Shown: positions 40,799 to 54,292, counted from the stretch's first letter. The stretch: DNA of 64,000 nt from Tanypteryx hageni (GCA_028673005.1 CM054115.1:806001-870000), one strand, 5' to 3'. The notes: a model not told the origin generated them from the letters alone. Numbers and translations are program-made.

Positions 40799-42239
40799 CA
40801 ATGTAATATTGGTCATTTTCTAATATAGTGGCAATGTATGCTGCATCCTATACACTTAGTGTAAAATTGTTCTAGGTTACTGTTTGTATAACACAAATAA
40901 CTGAAAAGCAGTTATTCTGTTGACCATTCTTTGTGTTCTGTCACCGTGATGCCAAAAAAAGATTCGAATAATCACCAGGTATGATAATGGTCTGCATTCG
41001 ATTCCAGAACTTTATCATCACTTCAATAACATGGGAATGACTGTAGCATATTATTCATTTGTATTTTAAATTTTATTAAAATCAGCATGAATTCAAGACA
41101 AACCAAAAGTTTTTTTCCTGTTATTGATCTCATGGAGATAGTGATAACGTGATTGCTCTTAATGATGGAAAAATGTTGTCAATGTGATAGAAACAAAAAA
41201 ATTCCTCTACAATTTGATAACATGTATCCAACTCAGATCGAAGAATCTCGGATGTTTATGGAAGCTCTTGGGATCACAATGGATTTCTTGCGGGTCTCAC
41301 ATAATTGTTACATCACGAGGATTTGTTTTCAAGCCATTGCCATGGCTACATTTATTGTACTTGCTTGCAATTGTCTTGTAACTGTTCAACTTTTTGATGA
41401 TTATCTTTCTGGATATGTTTAAATCACGAGGAATTTTTAATTCTTTATTGACAGTGTCGGGAGGTTCTGTTTTTCATTCATAAGTTGACTTTTCTCGTAC
41501 CATACAATTGATGGTACTGTACATACTTCTATCTTCGATTGTTGTTGCTTCGGTTTTCTAGTTGATCCAATATTGTACTTGCTTTGAAAGACAATAGCTA
41601 AGAATTATAAATTCAAGAATAAAAAATATTTTGTCTGGAATGCGCCCGGACTTTTAATGGGGAAGTCAATGGAAAAATCACTATCGTTCAACGAATTTCC
41701 GTTTTGCGAGCGCTTGTTGTTCATTGAATGAGAGTTGCCTGTATATTTGAAAGGAGATAAAATTTGTTTTTGAGTGCATATGTTATGCCTATGGCATGGG
41801 CAGCCGATGTGGACATGTCTTTGCAAGAAAGGCATGGTCATTACATATTCGCAGATACCAGAATAGGTAACAAGTGCCATGCACCGGAAAGCAGGTGAAA
41901 TTGTGAGTCCTACCATGTGATATTTTTACTATAAACTGCACATGATGTGTTGTTTCACCTAGACATTGGTTTCACAGTTAAGAATTAAATCTACGAGTGA
42001 TTATTACACCAATGTTAACATAGTGGTTTTAAAAATTTCACTTTATTAAAAGAACCCATAGCTCATAACGGATAGATGGTTAAAAACGAGTTCATCAAAA
42101 AGGAATAATTACGCAGCGATGACGACTCAATTGAAGAATGTCCATCATGCTCTAAATCTAAAACTTCGACTCGGCACCAACAAGTGAAAACTAAAATATG
42201 TAAATACAAACATCTTTATCATATGGATTTAGTTATATA
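40799..42239. other. Unit DNA between the hAT element and the next element A
   Basis: I recognise no gene. Two short frames recur unchanged in units 1 and 2: an 89-codon plus frame at 41153-41422 and a 103-codon minus frame at 41605-41916. Neither shows a domain, and near-identity of the units alone explains their preservation. The equivalent stretch in unit 2 is 46882-48322. Unit 3 is cut at 53369. Confidence 0.5.
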
Positions 42240-44631
42240 GGGGGCCATCCTTAAATTATGTCAGCATTTTTGGGATTTTTGATCCCCCCCTCCCCCCTCT
42301 GTCACAAAGTGTCACATAGAGCTTCATCCCCCCCCCCCCCCCCCCCCCTGTGTCACAAAGTTGTCACACAGTCCCTTAAGAAAGGAAGATTTTTTGTATA
42401 TAATTAGACTTAACTGACTTCAATTGCTAAAAATGAAAGACGAGAAAAAACAGTATACTGTAGTGCACTTTCCATTTCTATAAGTAATAACTATTATAAA
42501 GGTTTTCATACAACATTTTATAAATTATTGCACATTTTGTGTCACAAAATCCCAAAAATAAAATAAATAATCAGTTCTACGATCAAGTTTTCATGAAAAG
42601 TAAAACCTTGTCCTTTTTAATTTAGTCATATTGACTATTTAAAATTAATGATATGTCCAGGCATCATTTGTACATGAAAGAAAATCAAAACAATCAAATA
42701 AAATTATCACTTTTTATAAGTACATATTATAGACAATGAAATACTGAAATGTAGTAGATGTTCCTTAGTATGCAAATATAATACCAATTACCGTAATAAT
42801 TGCATATACATATTCTTTAAATAATTTCTGGCAACTCGAACAATATACAAAGTTTATGCTTTTCTATTTTGGTAACTTTAGTAACTATAGGATACATTCA
42901 TTAAAAACAATTACATTTAATAAAACTATAAGAAAAAATGGACATAAAGGAAATGAAAAATTTGAACAACTTAGAAATTATAATTCTTTTCATGGTGTTC
43001 GGAAAATCTCATCCATACTGTAAATATGCATATTATTTGAATGTCCATCATCTGTATCATATTCTATTCCATTCAAATTCAAATTTTCTTCATTAATCCG
43101 TTCTACATATTGGACATTGTCCTGGTTTGTTAGAATAGCCATCATTTCACGCTGTCGTATAGCAGCAATATGAATTGGCCTAACTCTTTCCTGAATTTGT
43201 GGCATGGTCTCTGTCTGCTTATGTATCTTATAGTGTTTCTGTAACATGACATTTGAAGCAAAATACAGATTGCAGGTATTGCATATTCGATTTCTTAATT
43301 TCTTTTGAGTAGATGAACAGTAGAGATCATATGGCATAATTTTGAAACTTTTGGCTGATCTTGGTAATATTTCTTCCAAATCAATACTACTTGCAATGAA
43401 AACAGATGAATACTTCAAGTTAAGACCTTGTTCATCTGTTGATAATGGAGCTTTTAAACCTGCATTTGTCTGTTTGATTGGAATCGGTGGAGGTAGGAAT
43501 CGTTCCCTTAAAATACTAAAAATTGAGCTTCGAGGTGCTGAACAACAGTTTATGTCTCTGCACTTTACAATCTGTGTAAAATATTGGCTAGTTCTCAAAT
43601 GTTTTGATGACCAAATAGCATCTTTTGTCAACAAATATTCAGGATTAATCTCGGATTTTCTGGACTTATATATTTGGCTACAGTTGGTTATCCATCAATT
43701 ACCATCTGCTCCCATATTTCTGCCAATGTAAATATTCAACGTTTTCTTTTTTCAAGGTCAATCATTCTGGATCAATCATTTTGCCTTACTTAAAGATGCC
43801 ATCCTTCTCTCAACACGATTGAAAGAACTCCTGCCAGGTGCATTGGTTGCAATAAAAAGGGCATCCAAATTATACTGTAAAAAGTGATTGATTCTAACAT
43901 CAATTACCTTCTGGTATCGAGGATTCTCATCAGGGCCACCATCCACAATAAAAATTACCACAGGTTTTACTTCGTTCTGAAACCTTGTGATACTTTCAAA
44001 TTCTGGTAACTTCAAAAGTATTTCAAAGTCAAATAAATGCATGTGAAAATGCTGTTGAAGAAGAGTGCTTACCGGATCTGACAGCTACAAAGGTTGGGCC
44101 TGAGTATCCTACCGCAGTTGGATTGCCATTTCCATTTTTCTTTATTTCAATTCCAACATTAACTGGAGGTATCTACTTATGTCTGGCAGCTACAACCCAA
44201 TCATGATCTGACAAACTCACTCGATACTCAACATGCATGACCAATGGGGATTGCTCCTTTGCTGCTGTTAAGCCAAGTGGCACTCTAGCCTCATCATCTT
44301 GGCTCAAGAAGCATACTTCATTTGGTCGAAGAATTGAAGCAATTTCTTCCAAATGATTAATAGTTGCTCTACAAAATTGCCCATCAAAATGTTGGAAGTA
44401 TCATTTTGAGCCTCATGAGTAATACAGAGAATAAATAAAAATTATTGAATTCTTTGGTTCAAGAAAATTAAGGAAATAAAAAAATAAAGCGCAAGATCTT
44501 GGCAAAAAGTTTTACTTATTTGTGACATCACACTGTTTTACATATACTCCTCCCCCCTTTTCACAAAATGTCACATATTCCCAGACCCCCTCCCTCCCCC
44601 TTAAGCGTGACATTCATTTAAGGATGGCCCC
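42240..44631 (-). mobile_element. TIR element A, copy 2 (both ends present)
   Basis: GGGGGCCATCCTTAAATTAT at the left is inverted relative to ATTTAAGGATGGCCCC at the right. Both ends continue with C/G homopolymer runs and GTCACA(A)-type repeats, for example TGTCACAAAGTGTCACA on the left and TCACAAAATGTCACA on the right. Flanking DNA reads TTATATA on the left and TTATAATC on the right, so a TTATA target duplication is possible but not certain. The interior is occupied by the DGGPDEN pseudogene. Length is 2.39 kb. Confidence 0.8.
42990..44410 (-). pseudogene. DGGPDEN-family protein (candidate transposase of element A), copy 2
   Basis: 43776-44042 reads KPVVIFIVDGGPDENPRYQK, NHFLQYNLDALFIATNAPGR and SFNRVERRM. 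42990-43634 reads LLTKDAIWSSKHLRTSQYFT, then CRDINCCSAPRSS, RERFLPPPIPI and PYDLYCSS. It ends with a C2H2 finger (ICNTCNLYFASN, HYKIHKQ) and an acidic tail. Upstream (44050-44400) the SLPDHDWVVAARHK and SGPTFVAVRSGKH motifs precede. Single-base indels near 43655 and 43745 break the frames. The true N-terminus is missing, deleted before the TIR. An acidic, nuclease-like DGG motif plus a DNA-binding finger inside TIRs suggests a transposase. That is inference. Confidence 0.72.
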
Positions 44632-44991
44632 TTATAATCAATGATGGTTTTTTAGAATGAGGTTAATATTTTTTCAAGGTACATTGGGGATTTCTCTGAG
44701 GAAGATATGGTATCACCCCGTAAAGCAAGGAAAGCGTCTATCTTTATTATTGTCTATCTTTTTAACAACAGTAATTATATAGCTATTATTTTTTCTTTTA
44801 TGTATTTCATTCTACTATTACTATTTGTCATCTAATGTAAAAATGGTGATTGCCGTGCATATTTAAAATAAAATAAAAAAGAAATTTTTTTTACTATGCA
44901 CTGTCTTCTTTGTTCTGACTTGTCCTACATTGATGTACTTTGATACTTTTGTATTAGGCTTTGGCTATTAAAAAAATAAAAATAACTATCA

Positions 44992-46873
44992 TAAGGTGAC
45001 CAGATATTTTTTTCCAAAAAGGAGGACAGATCCGTATTTTTACAAAATGTAAAGACAAAGGGAGGGAAAAGAAACGAGAAAGGAAGGACACATTTCATGA
45101 CAGAAAAACTGTTTATATGCTATCTTTCATATTTTTTCAAACAAACTAAAGGTTGTAAAAGAACATACATTACAATAGTCTCATGACATGAAATTTTTTG
45201 TTTAAAAAAATGTTGTAAGCTTTCAAGAAAAATAATAATTTTAGATACCATTTTTCACAGTGAAACACTAAAATTACATAATGACAAATCGTATTGAACG
45301 AATTTCAATTTCAGAAGTTCAAAGGTGAATTGCACAAATTTTAAACGTAAGTGTTCATTAATTATGTGTGTTTTACATATTCGAGAAAAATAAACCCCAA
45401 CACGGAAAAGTTTAAACGAAGTTCAAAAGCAATTAAAATTGAAAATAATAGATTCAATCCTACAAATTGTTATTTATTCTAAATTATATCCTGATTGCTT
45501 GAAAATTATTTTATATAAGCCAATATTTATTGAAAATATATTTATTCAAAATATATATTTACTGAAACATATCTTTTCTCTACAGGGTGAAATATGTAGT
45601 ATGTTTTTAAAAATGAAGTATTTTCATTATAATAATGACATGATTGTTTTGTATTGAAATATTTGTCATTTCTGTAAATTTTTTCAAAAAATCGTCATTT
45701 TTATTTAACATTTCTGAGAATCGCTCGCAGCTATAATCCATGTTAACTTTTATCATTATGATTAAGGTCAATGTTTCCAAAGAAAGACTGCTCTTTACCC
45801 AGTCCCACACATCATTAATTATCGAGAATACACGCTCTACACTTGCATTTGTCCCAGGTAAACATAAAGCTATTTCAACCAATATCTTTAAATTAATAAA
45901 AGGAAGATATTCAGTTTTTTTAAAACTGAAATATTTCCCTCCCATCTTTTGTATACTTCTATTTTATTTTCAGACCATTCTGAAAACTTATTAGCTGAGC
46001 AGTGCTCATTTAGTCTCCGAACCTCATCAAACAGTATTGTCATCAATCTTTATGAGACACTTGATTTGCAAATTTCACCGATTCTACCACTTTTTCCCCA
46101 CTCGATCGATTTTCTTAATAAAGTCCACTGAAAAAAATTTATTCCATCCAGAAATTTTGTCCATTTGATCAAATAATCAAGGCAATTTCTATAAAATAGT
46201 TGAACCTCGTCCGTGAATGCCCCTCTAACTGTTGGATTATTCTCTTCTAGTTTTTTCAATAAATTATCTGCATTTACTGGTAAACATTTCATATTTAATC
46301 TGGATTCCAATTGATCATTAAAACTGCGAAGAATTGACAAGAATTGACATTACTTCAGCTGCACATATTTTGTTCTTTTTAATTTGCTCTATATTCGACT
46401 GAAACAATGTTGCCTTACTATGCATGATATGCAGAGTAATTTCATCTAATGGATTTTCAAAAAAATCTTTTAGAAGTTTGGGACATTTATCTAAACTTAA
46501 AAAATGTAAGCTTAATGGTTCAAATAATTGAGTAACACGTTCAATGACAGGTGTTAAAGCCAACCACCTGGTTTTTGAGTAACCTAATAATTTCTTATGC
46601 TCAACTGAAGCGACCTCACAAAATTTAGTTTGACTTTTTACTCTCACAGTGAAACGATGAAAATGTAAGTATATTTGTGGAAGGATTACTTCTATATCTA
46701 TATTCAGTTGACTTGAGAATACACCAATTAAAAGAACGCGTGGCTTGAGTAAAAGGAAGGACAATAGCAGAGAAATGTTCAAAAAGGAGGACATGGAAGG
46801 ACAAAAGGTTTAGGGAGGACAGCGATTGAAAAAGAAGGACTGTCCTTCCAAAAGGAGGACGTTTGGTCACCTT
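44992..46873 (-). mobile_element. hAT element B, copy 2
   Basis: The ends and AACTATCA duplication are the same as in copy 1. The transposase remnant is at 45607-46640. A 10-bp tandem duplication (AAGAATTGAC twice, about 46329-46348) breaks the frame in this copy only. Confidence 0.92.
45607..46640 (-). pseudogene. hAT transposase remnant, copy 2
   Basis: Same content as copy 1: the CEVASVEHKKLLGYSKTRW region above 46340, helical middle at 46050-46340, and the dimerisation region with NASVERVFSIINDVW at 45607-45945. The middle frame is split by the 10-bp duplication near 46335. Confidence 0.82.
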
Positions 46874-48322
46874 AACTATCACAATGTAATATTGGTCATT
46901 TTCTAATATAGTGGCAATGTATGCTGCATCCTATACACTTAGTGTAAAATTGTTCTAGGTTACTGTTTGTATAACACAAATAACTGAAAAGCAGTTATTC
47001 TGTTGACCATTCTTTGTGTTCTGTCAGCATGATGCCAAAAGGAGATTCGAATAATCACCAGGTATGATAATGGTCTGCATTCGATTCCAGAACTTTATCA
47101 TCACTTCAATAACATGGGAATGACTGTAGCATATTATTCATTTGTATTTTAAATTTTATTAAAATCAGCATGAATTCAAGACAAACCAAAAGTTTTTTTC
47201 CTGTTATTGATCTCATGGAGATAGTGATAACGTGATTGCTCTTAATGATGGAAAAATGTTGTCAATGTGATAGAAACAAAAAAATTCCTCTACAATTTGA
47301 TAACATGTATCCTACTCAGATCGAAGAATCTCGGATGTTTATGGAAGCTCTTGGGATCACAATGGATTTCTTGCGGGTCTCACATAATTGTTACATCACG
47401 AGGATTTGTTTTCAAGCCATTGCCATGGCTACATTTATTGTACTTGCTTGCAATTGTCTTGTAACTGTTCAACTTTTTGATGATTATCTTTCTGGATATG
47501 TTTAAATCACGAGGAATTTTTAATTCTTTATTGACAGTGTCGGGAGGTTCTGTTTTTCATTCATAAGTTGACTTTTCTCGTACCATACAATTGATGGTAC
47601 TGTACATACTTCTATCTTCGATTGTTGTTGCTTCGGTTTTCTAGTTGATCCAATATTGTACTTGCTTTGAAAGACAATAGCTAAGAATTATAAATTCAAG
47701 AATAAAAAATATTTTGTCTGGAATGCGCCCGGACTTTTAATGGGGAAGTCAATGGAAAAATCACTATCGTTCAACGAATTTCCGTTTTGCGAGCGCTTGT
47801 TGTTCATTGAATGAGAGTTGCCTGTATATTTGAAAGGAGATAAAATTTGTTTTTGAGTGCATATGTTATGCCTATGGCATGGGCAGCCGATGTGGACATG
47901 TCTTTGCAAGAAAGGCATGGTCATTACATATTCGCAGATACCAGAATAGGTAACAAGTGCCATGCACCGGAAAGCAGGTGAAATTGTGAGTCCTACCATG
48001 TGATATTTTTACTATAAACTGCACATGATGTGTTGTTTCACCTAGACATTGGTTTCACAGTTAAGAATTAAATCTACGAGTGATTATTACACCAATGTTA
48101 ACATAGTGGTTTTAAAAATTTCACTTTATTAAAAGAACCCATAGCTCATAACGGATAGATGGTTAAAAACGAGTTCATCAAAAAGGAATAATTACGCAGC
48201 GATGACGACTCAATTGAAGAATGTCCATCATGCTCTAAATCTAAAACTTCGACTCGGCACCACCAAGTGAAAACTAAAATATGTAAATACAAACATCTTT
48301 ATCATATGGATTTAGTTATATA

Positions 48323-50709
48323 GGGGGCCATCCTTAAATTATGTCAGCATTTTTGGGATTTTTGATCCCCCCCTCCCCCCTCTGTCACAAAGTGTCACAT
48401 AGAGCTTCATCCCCCCCCCCCCCCCCCTGTGTCACAAAGTTGTCACACAGTCCCTTAAGAAAGGAAGATTTTTTGTATATAATTAGACTTAACTGACTTC
48501 AATTGCTAAAAATGAAAGACGAGAAAAAACAGTATACTGTAGTGCACTTTCCATTTCTATAAGTAATAACTATTATAAAGGTTTTCATACAACATTTTAT
48601 AAATTATTGCACATTTTGTGTCACAAAATCCCAAAAATAAAATAAATAATCAGTTCTACGATCAAGTTTTCATGAAAAGTAAAACCTTGTCCTTTTTAAT
48701 TTAGTCATATTGACTATTTAAAATTAATGATATGTCCAGGCATCATTTGTACATGAAAGAAAATCAAAACAATCAAATAAAATTATCACTTTTTATAAGT
48801 ACATATTATAGACAATGAAATACTGAAATGTAGTAGATGTTCCTTAGTATGCAAATATAATACCAATTACCGTAATAATTGCATATACATATTCTTTAAA
48901 TAATTTCTGGCAACTCTAACAATATACAAAGTTTATGCTTTTCTATTTTGGTAACTTCAGTAACTATAGGATACATTCATTAAAAACAATTACATTTAAT
49001 AAAACTATAAGAAAAAATGGACATAAAGGAAATGAAAAATTTGAACAACTTAGAAATTATAATTCTTTTCATGGTGTTCGGAAAATCTCATCCATACTGT
49101 AAATATGCATATTATTTGAATGTCCATCATCTGTATCATATTCTATTCCATTCAAATTCAAATTTTCTTCATTAATCCGTTCTACATATTGGACATTGTC
49201 CTGGTTTGTTAGAATAGCCATCATTTCACGCTGTCGTATAGCAGCAATATGAATTGGCCTAACTCTTTCCTGAATTTGTGGCATGGTCTCTGTCTGCTTA
49301 TGTATCTTATAGTGTTTCTGTAACATGACATTTGAAGCAAAATACAGATTGCAGGTATTGCATATTCGATTTCTTAATTTCTTTTGAGTAGATGAACAGT
49401 AGAGATCATATGGCATAATTTTGAAACTTTTGGCTGATCTTGGTAATATTTCTTCCAAATCAATACTACTTGCAATGAAAACAGATGAATACTTCAAGTT
49501 AAGACCTTGTTCATCTGTTGATAATGGAGCTTTTAAACCTGCATTTGTCTGTTTGATTGGAATCGGTGGAGGTAGGAATCGTTCCCTTAAAATACTAAAA
49601 ATTGAGCTTCGAGGTGCTGAACAACAGTTTATGTCTCTGCACTTTACAATCTGTGTAAAATATTGGCTAGTTCTCAAATGTTTTGATGACCAAATAGCAT
49701 CTTTTGTCAACAAATATTCAGGATTAATCTCGGAATTTTCTGGACTTATATATTTGGCTACAGTTGGTTATCCATCAATTACCATCTGCTCCCATATTTC
49801 TGCCAATGTAAATATTCAACGTTTTCTTTTTCAAGGTCAATCATTCTGGATCAATCATTTTGCCTTACTTAAAGATGCCATCCTTCTCTCAACACGATTG
49901 AAAGAACTCCTGCCAGGTGCATTGGTTGCAATAAAAAGGGCATCCAAATTATACTGTAAAAAGTGATTGATTCTAACATCAATTACCTTCTGGTATCGAG
50001 GATTCTCATCAGGGCCACCATCCACAATAAAAATTACCACAGGTTTTACTTCGTTCTGAAACCTTGTGATACTTTCAAATTCTGGTAACTTCAAAAGTAT
50101 TTCAAAGTCAAATAAATGCATGTGAAAATGCTGTTGAAGAAGAGTGCTTACCGGATCTGACAGCTACAAAGGTTGGGCCTGAGTATCCTACCGCAGTTGG
50201 ATTGCCATTTCCATTTTTCTTTATTTCAATTCCAACATTAACTGGAGGTATCTACTTATGTCTGGCAGCTACAACCCAATCATGATCTGACAAACTCACT
50301 CGATACTCAACATGCATGACCAATGGGGATTGCTCCTTTGCTGCTGTTAAGCCAAGTGGCACTCTAGCCTCATCATCTTGGCTCAAGAAGCATACTTCAT
50401 TTGGTCGAAGAATTGAAGCAATTTCTTCCAAATGATTAATAGTTGCTCTACAAAATTGCCCATCAAAATGTTGGAAGTATCATTTTGAGCTCTCATGAGT
50501 AATACAGAGAATAAATAAAAATTATTGAATTCTTTGGTTCAAGAAAATTAAGGAAATAAAAAATAAAGCGCAAGATCTTGGCAAAAAGTTTTACTTATTT
50601 GTGACATCACACTGTTTTACATATACTCCTCCCCCCTTTTCACAAAATGTCACATATTCCCAGACCCCCTCCCTCCCCCTTAAGCGTGACATCATTTAAG
50701 GATGGCCCC
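48323..50709 (-). mobile_element. TIR element A, copy 3 (both ends present)
   Basis: Both GGGGCCATCCTTAAAT-type ends are present, as in copy 2. The C homopolymer near 48410 is shorter than in copy 2. Confidence 0.8.
49069..50480 (-). pseudogene. DGGPDEN-family protein, copy 3
   Basis: The sequence is nearly identical to copy 2, without its two single-base changes near 43655 and 43745. Frames at 49069-49713 (C2H2 finger and PYDLYC region) and 49855-50121 (DGGPDENPRY) are retained. An in-frame break between them and the missing N-terminus still make it a pseudogene. Confidence 0.72.
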
Positions 50710-51071
50710 TTATAAATCAATGATGGTTTTTTAGAATGAGGTTAATATTTTTTCAAGGTACATTGGGGATTTCTCTGAGGAAGATATGGTATCACCCCGT
50801 AAAGCAAGGAAAGCGTCTATCTTTATTATTGTCTATCTTTTTAACAACAGTAATTATATAGCTATTATTTTTTCTTTTATGTATTTCATTCTACTATTAC
50901 TATTTGTCATCTAATGTAAAAAATGGTGATTGCCGTGCATATTTAAAATAAAATAAAAAAGAAATTTTTTTTACTATGCACTGTCTTCTTTGTTCTGACT
51001 TGTCCTACATTGATGTACTTTGATACTTTTGTATTAGGCTTTGGCTATTAAAAAAATAAAAATAACTATCA

Positions 51072-52943
51072 TAAGGTGACCAGATATTTTTTTCCAAAAA
51101 GGAGGACAGATCCCGTATTTTTACAAAATGTAAAGACAAAGGGAGGGAAAAGAAACGAGAAAGGAAGGACACATTTCATGACAGAAAAACTGTTTATATG
51201 CTATCTTTCATATTTTTTCAAACAAACTAAAGGTTGTAAAAGAACATACATTACAATAGTCTCATGACATGAAATTTTTTGTTTTAAAAAAATGTTGTAA
51301 GCTTTCAAGAAAAATAATAATTTTAGATACCATTTTTCACAGTGAAACACTAAAATTACATAATGACAAATCGTATTGAACGAATTTCAATTTCAGAAGT
51401 TCAAAGGTGAATTGCACAAATTTTAAACGTAAGTGTTCATTAATTATGTGTGTTTTACATATTCGAGAAAAATAAACCCCAACACGGAAAAGTTTAAACG
51501 AAGTTCAAAAGCAATTAAAATTGAAAATAATAGATTCAATCCTACAAATTGTTATTTATTCTAAATTATATCCTGATTGCTTGAAAATTATTTTATATAA
51601 GCCAATATTTATTGAAAATATATTTATTCAAAATATATATTTACTGAAACATATCTTTTCTCTACAGGGTGAAATATGTAGTATGTTTTTAAAAATGAAG
51701 TATTTTCATTATAATAATGACATGATTGTTTTGTATTGAAATATTTGTCATTTCTGTAAATTTTTTCAAAAAATCGTCATTTTTATTTAACATTTCTGAG
51801 AATCGCTCGCAGCTATAATCCATGTTAACTTTTATCATTATGATTAAGGTCAATGTTTCCAAAGAAAGACTGCTCTTTACCCAGTCCCACACATCATTAA
51901 TTATCGAGAATACACGCTCTACACTTGCATTTGTCCCAGGTAAACATAAAGCTATTTCAACCAATATCTTTAAATTAATAAAAGGAAGATATTCAGTTTT
52001 TTTAAAACTGAAATATTTCCTCCCATCTTTTGTAGACTTCTATTTTATTTTCAGACCATTCTGAAAACTTATTAGCTGAGCAGTGCTCATTTAGTCTCCG
52101 AACCTCATCAAACAGTATTGTCATCAATCTTTATGAGACACTTGATTTGCAAATTTCACCGATTCTACCACTTTTTCCCACTCGATCGATTTTCTTAATA
52201 AAGTCCACTGAAAAAAATTTATTCCATCCAGAAATTTTGTCCATTTGATCAAATAATCAAGGCAATTTCTATAAAATAGTTGAACCTCGTCCGTGAATGC
52301 CCCTCTAACTGTTGGATTATTCTCTTCTAGTTTTTTCAATAAATTATCTGCATTTACTGGTAAACATTTCATATTTAATCTGGATTCCAATTGATCATTA
52401 AAACTGCGAAGAATTGACATTACTTCAGCTGCACATATTTTGTTCTTTTTAATTTGCTCTATATTCGACTGAAACAATGTTGCCTTACTATGCATGATAT
52501 GCAGAGTAATTTCATCTAATGGATTTTCAAAAAAATCTTTTAGAAGTTTGGGACATTTATCTAAACTTAAAAAATGTAAGCTTAATGGTTCAAATAATTG
52601 AGTAACACGTTCAATGACAGGTGTTAAAGCCAACCACCTGGTTTTTGAGTAACCTAATAATTTCTTATGCTCAACTGAAGCGACCTCACAAAATTTAGTT
52701 TGACTTTTTACTCTCACAGTGAAACGATGAAAATGTAAGTATATTTGTGGAAGGATTACTTCTATATCTATATTCAGTTGACTTGAGAATACACCAATTA
52801 AAAGAACGCGTGGCTTGAGTAAAAGGAAGGACAATAGCAGAGAAATGTTCAAAAAGGAGGACATGGAAGGACAAAAGGTTTAGGGAGGACAGCGATTGAA
52901 AAAGAAGGACTGTCCTTCCAAAAGGAGGACGTTTGGTCACCTT
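51072..52943 (-). mobile_element. hAT element B, copy 3
   Basis: The ends and AACTATCA duplication match copies 1 and 2. The transposase remnant lies at 51689-52720. Confidence 0.92.
51689..52720 (-). pseudogene. hAT transposase remnant, copy 3
   Basis: The long frame (52124 upward) is unbroken through the helical region, as in copy 1. The dimerisation piece with SVERVFSIINDVW is at 51689-51964 in a different frame. It is not functional. Confidence 0.82.
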
Positions 52944-53369
52944 AACTATCACAATGTAATATTGGTCATTTTCTAATATAGTGGCAATGTATGCTGCATC
53001 CTATACACTTAGTGTAAAATTGTTCTAGGTTACTGTTTGTATAACACAAATAACTGAAAAGCAGTTATTCTGTTGACCATTCTTTGTGTTCTGTCAGCAT
53101 GATGCCAAAAGGAGATTCGAATAATCACCAGGTATGATAATGGTCTGCATTCGATTCCAGAACTTTATCATCACTTCAATAACATGGGAATGACTGTAGC
53201 ATATTATTCATTTGTATTTTAAATTTTATTAAAATCAGCATGAATTCAAGACAAACCAAAAGTTTTTTTCCTGTTATTGATCTCATGGAGATAGTGATAA
53301 CGTGATTGCTCTTAATGATGGAAAAATGTTGTCAATGTGATAGAAACAAAAAAATTCCTCTACAATTTG

Positions 53370-54292
53370 AAACTTATGAAATTATAAGACTCAAAAATAA
53401 TACTAGATTACGTCTAACTTTGTTAAAAAATAAAATTAAAGCAGATAGGGATTTTTGCTTAATAAAGACCGATTCATTTCAAAAGTTCCATAAAATTAAT
53501 CACTTGAAAATTGAGGTCTTTATACTTTTGACTGGGCTTACCCTGGACGACAACATATTTTCACCTAAAAACCGTCAAATTTTCTCGCCCAAAACGAATT
53601 TGTTACCCTAATCGTCACGTATTCAAAAATCGACGGCAGGAAAATTATTTTATATTCCTTTAGACCTACTACAGTTCAAGCCCCGAATTCGTACGATCAA
53701 TGTACATAATTTTTAAATGCAAATGAAAAATACACGTGCCGTGCTTAGCGGATACCGCATGATGAGGCGACCTTACGACGAACTACATCGCTACAACATT
53801 ATATTTAAAAATAGATATATGATTATAGTTGTTAACGATCATAAGAAAATGCAACTAGTGATTCAATTAAACATGACTATTACTTTCAAAAGCCGCAAAA
53901 ACGTAGCGCTCTCAATGTACTGGCACGGTCTTTTGCCAGCAGTCACATGACTCGAGCGCTGACAGATGTTGGAGCAACTTTCATTCCACTGCGCAGCGGC
54001 AGGCGGTCTATATATAATTTATTACTCTATGCTCGTAACGGAACAGAGGCCGTTTTGCTTGATATAAGCTCGATATTGCTTATTGAGCGGTTTTCAGTTA
54101 CTCTGATTTTGTCAAGTAGATATGCATTCATCACTGTTTAAGAAAACGTGACGGAATGAATTTGATCTGATCTCCAATCAACAGGTAAGTCTTGAAAATA
54201 TCATATATTTTTGAAAAAAATTCTAACGAACTAGTTCTACGAAGTGTTATGTGAATGAATTTTGTGAGAATGCTTTTATATTTTCTTAACAG
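53370..54292. other. Unique flank and possible promoter region of the THAP-like exons
   Basis: Array similarity stops at 53369. TATATATAA at 54009-54017 follows a GC-richer stretch (GCGCAGCGGCAGG) and could be a TATA box. A donor-like CAACAG|GTAAGT is at 54183/54184, consistent with a noncoding first exon. In AT-rich DNA this is weak evidence. Confidence 0.35.

Larger units (their letters stand above)
36352..53369. repeat. Tandem array, ~2.8 copies of a 6.08-kb unit
   Basis: Unit starts are near 36352, 42430 and 48513, with spacings of 6070-6087 bp measured at several shared landmarks. Units are nearly identical. Units 2 and 3 share variants that unit 1 lacks (for example ACACCAATTAAAAGAACGCG versus GCATGG in the hAT end). 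The third unit stops at 53369, about 4.86 kb into the unit. Each full unit holds one TIR element with the DGGPDEN pseudogene, one hAT element and about 1.8 kb of other DNA. Confidence 0.95.

Noticed and set aside
41153..41916. Two short frames conserved between array units as genes
   Set aside because: The units are nearly identical overall, so conservation carries no information. No domain or start context supports them.
40799..42239. CRISPR-like or centromeric satellite reading of the array
   Set aside because: The unit is 6 kb with transposon content and only about three copies, which fits a local tandem duplication rather than a satellite or spacer array.
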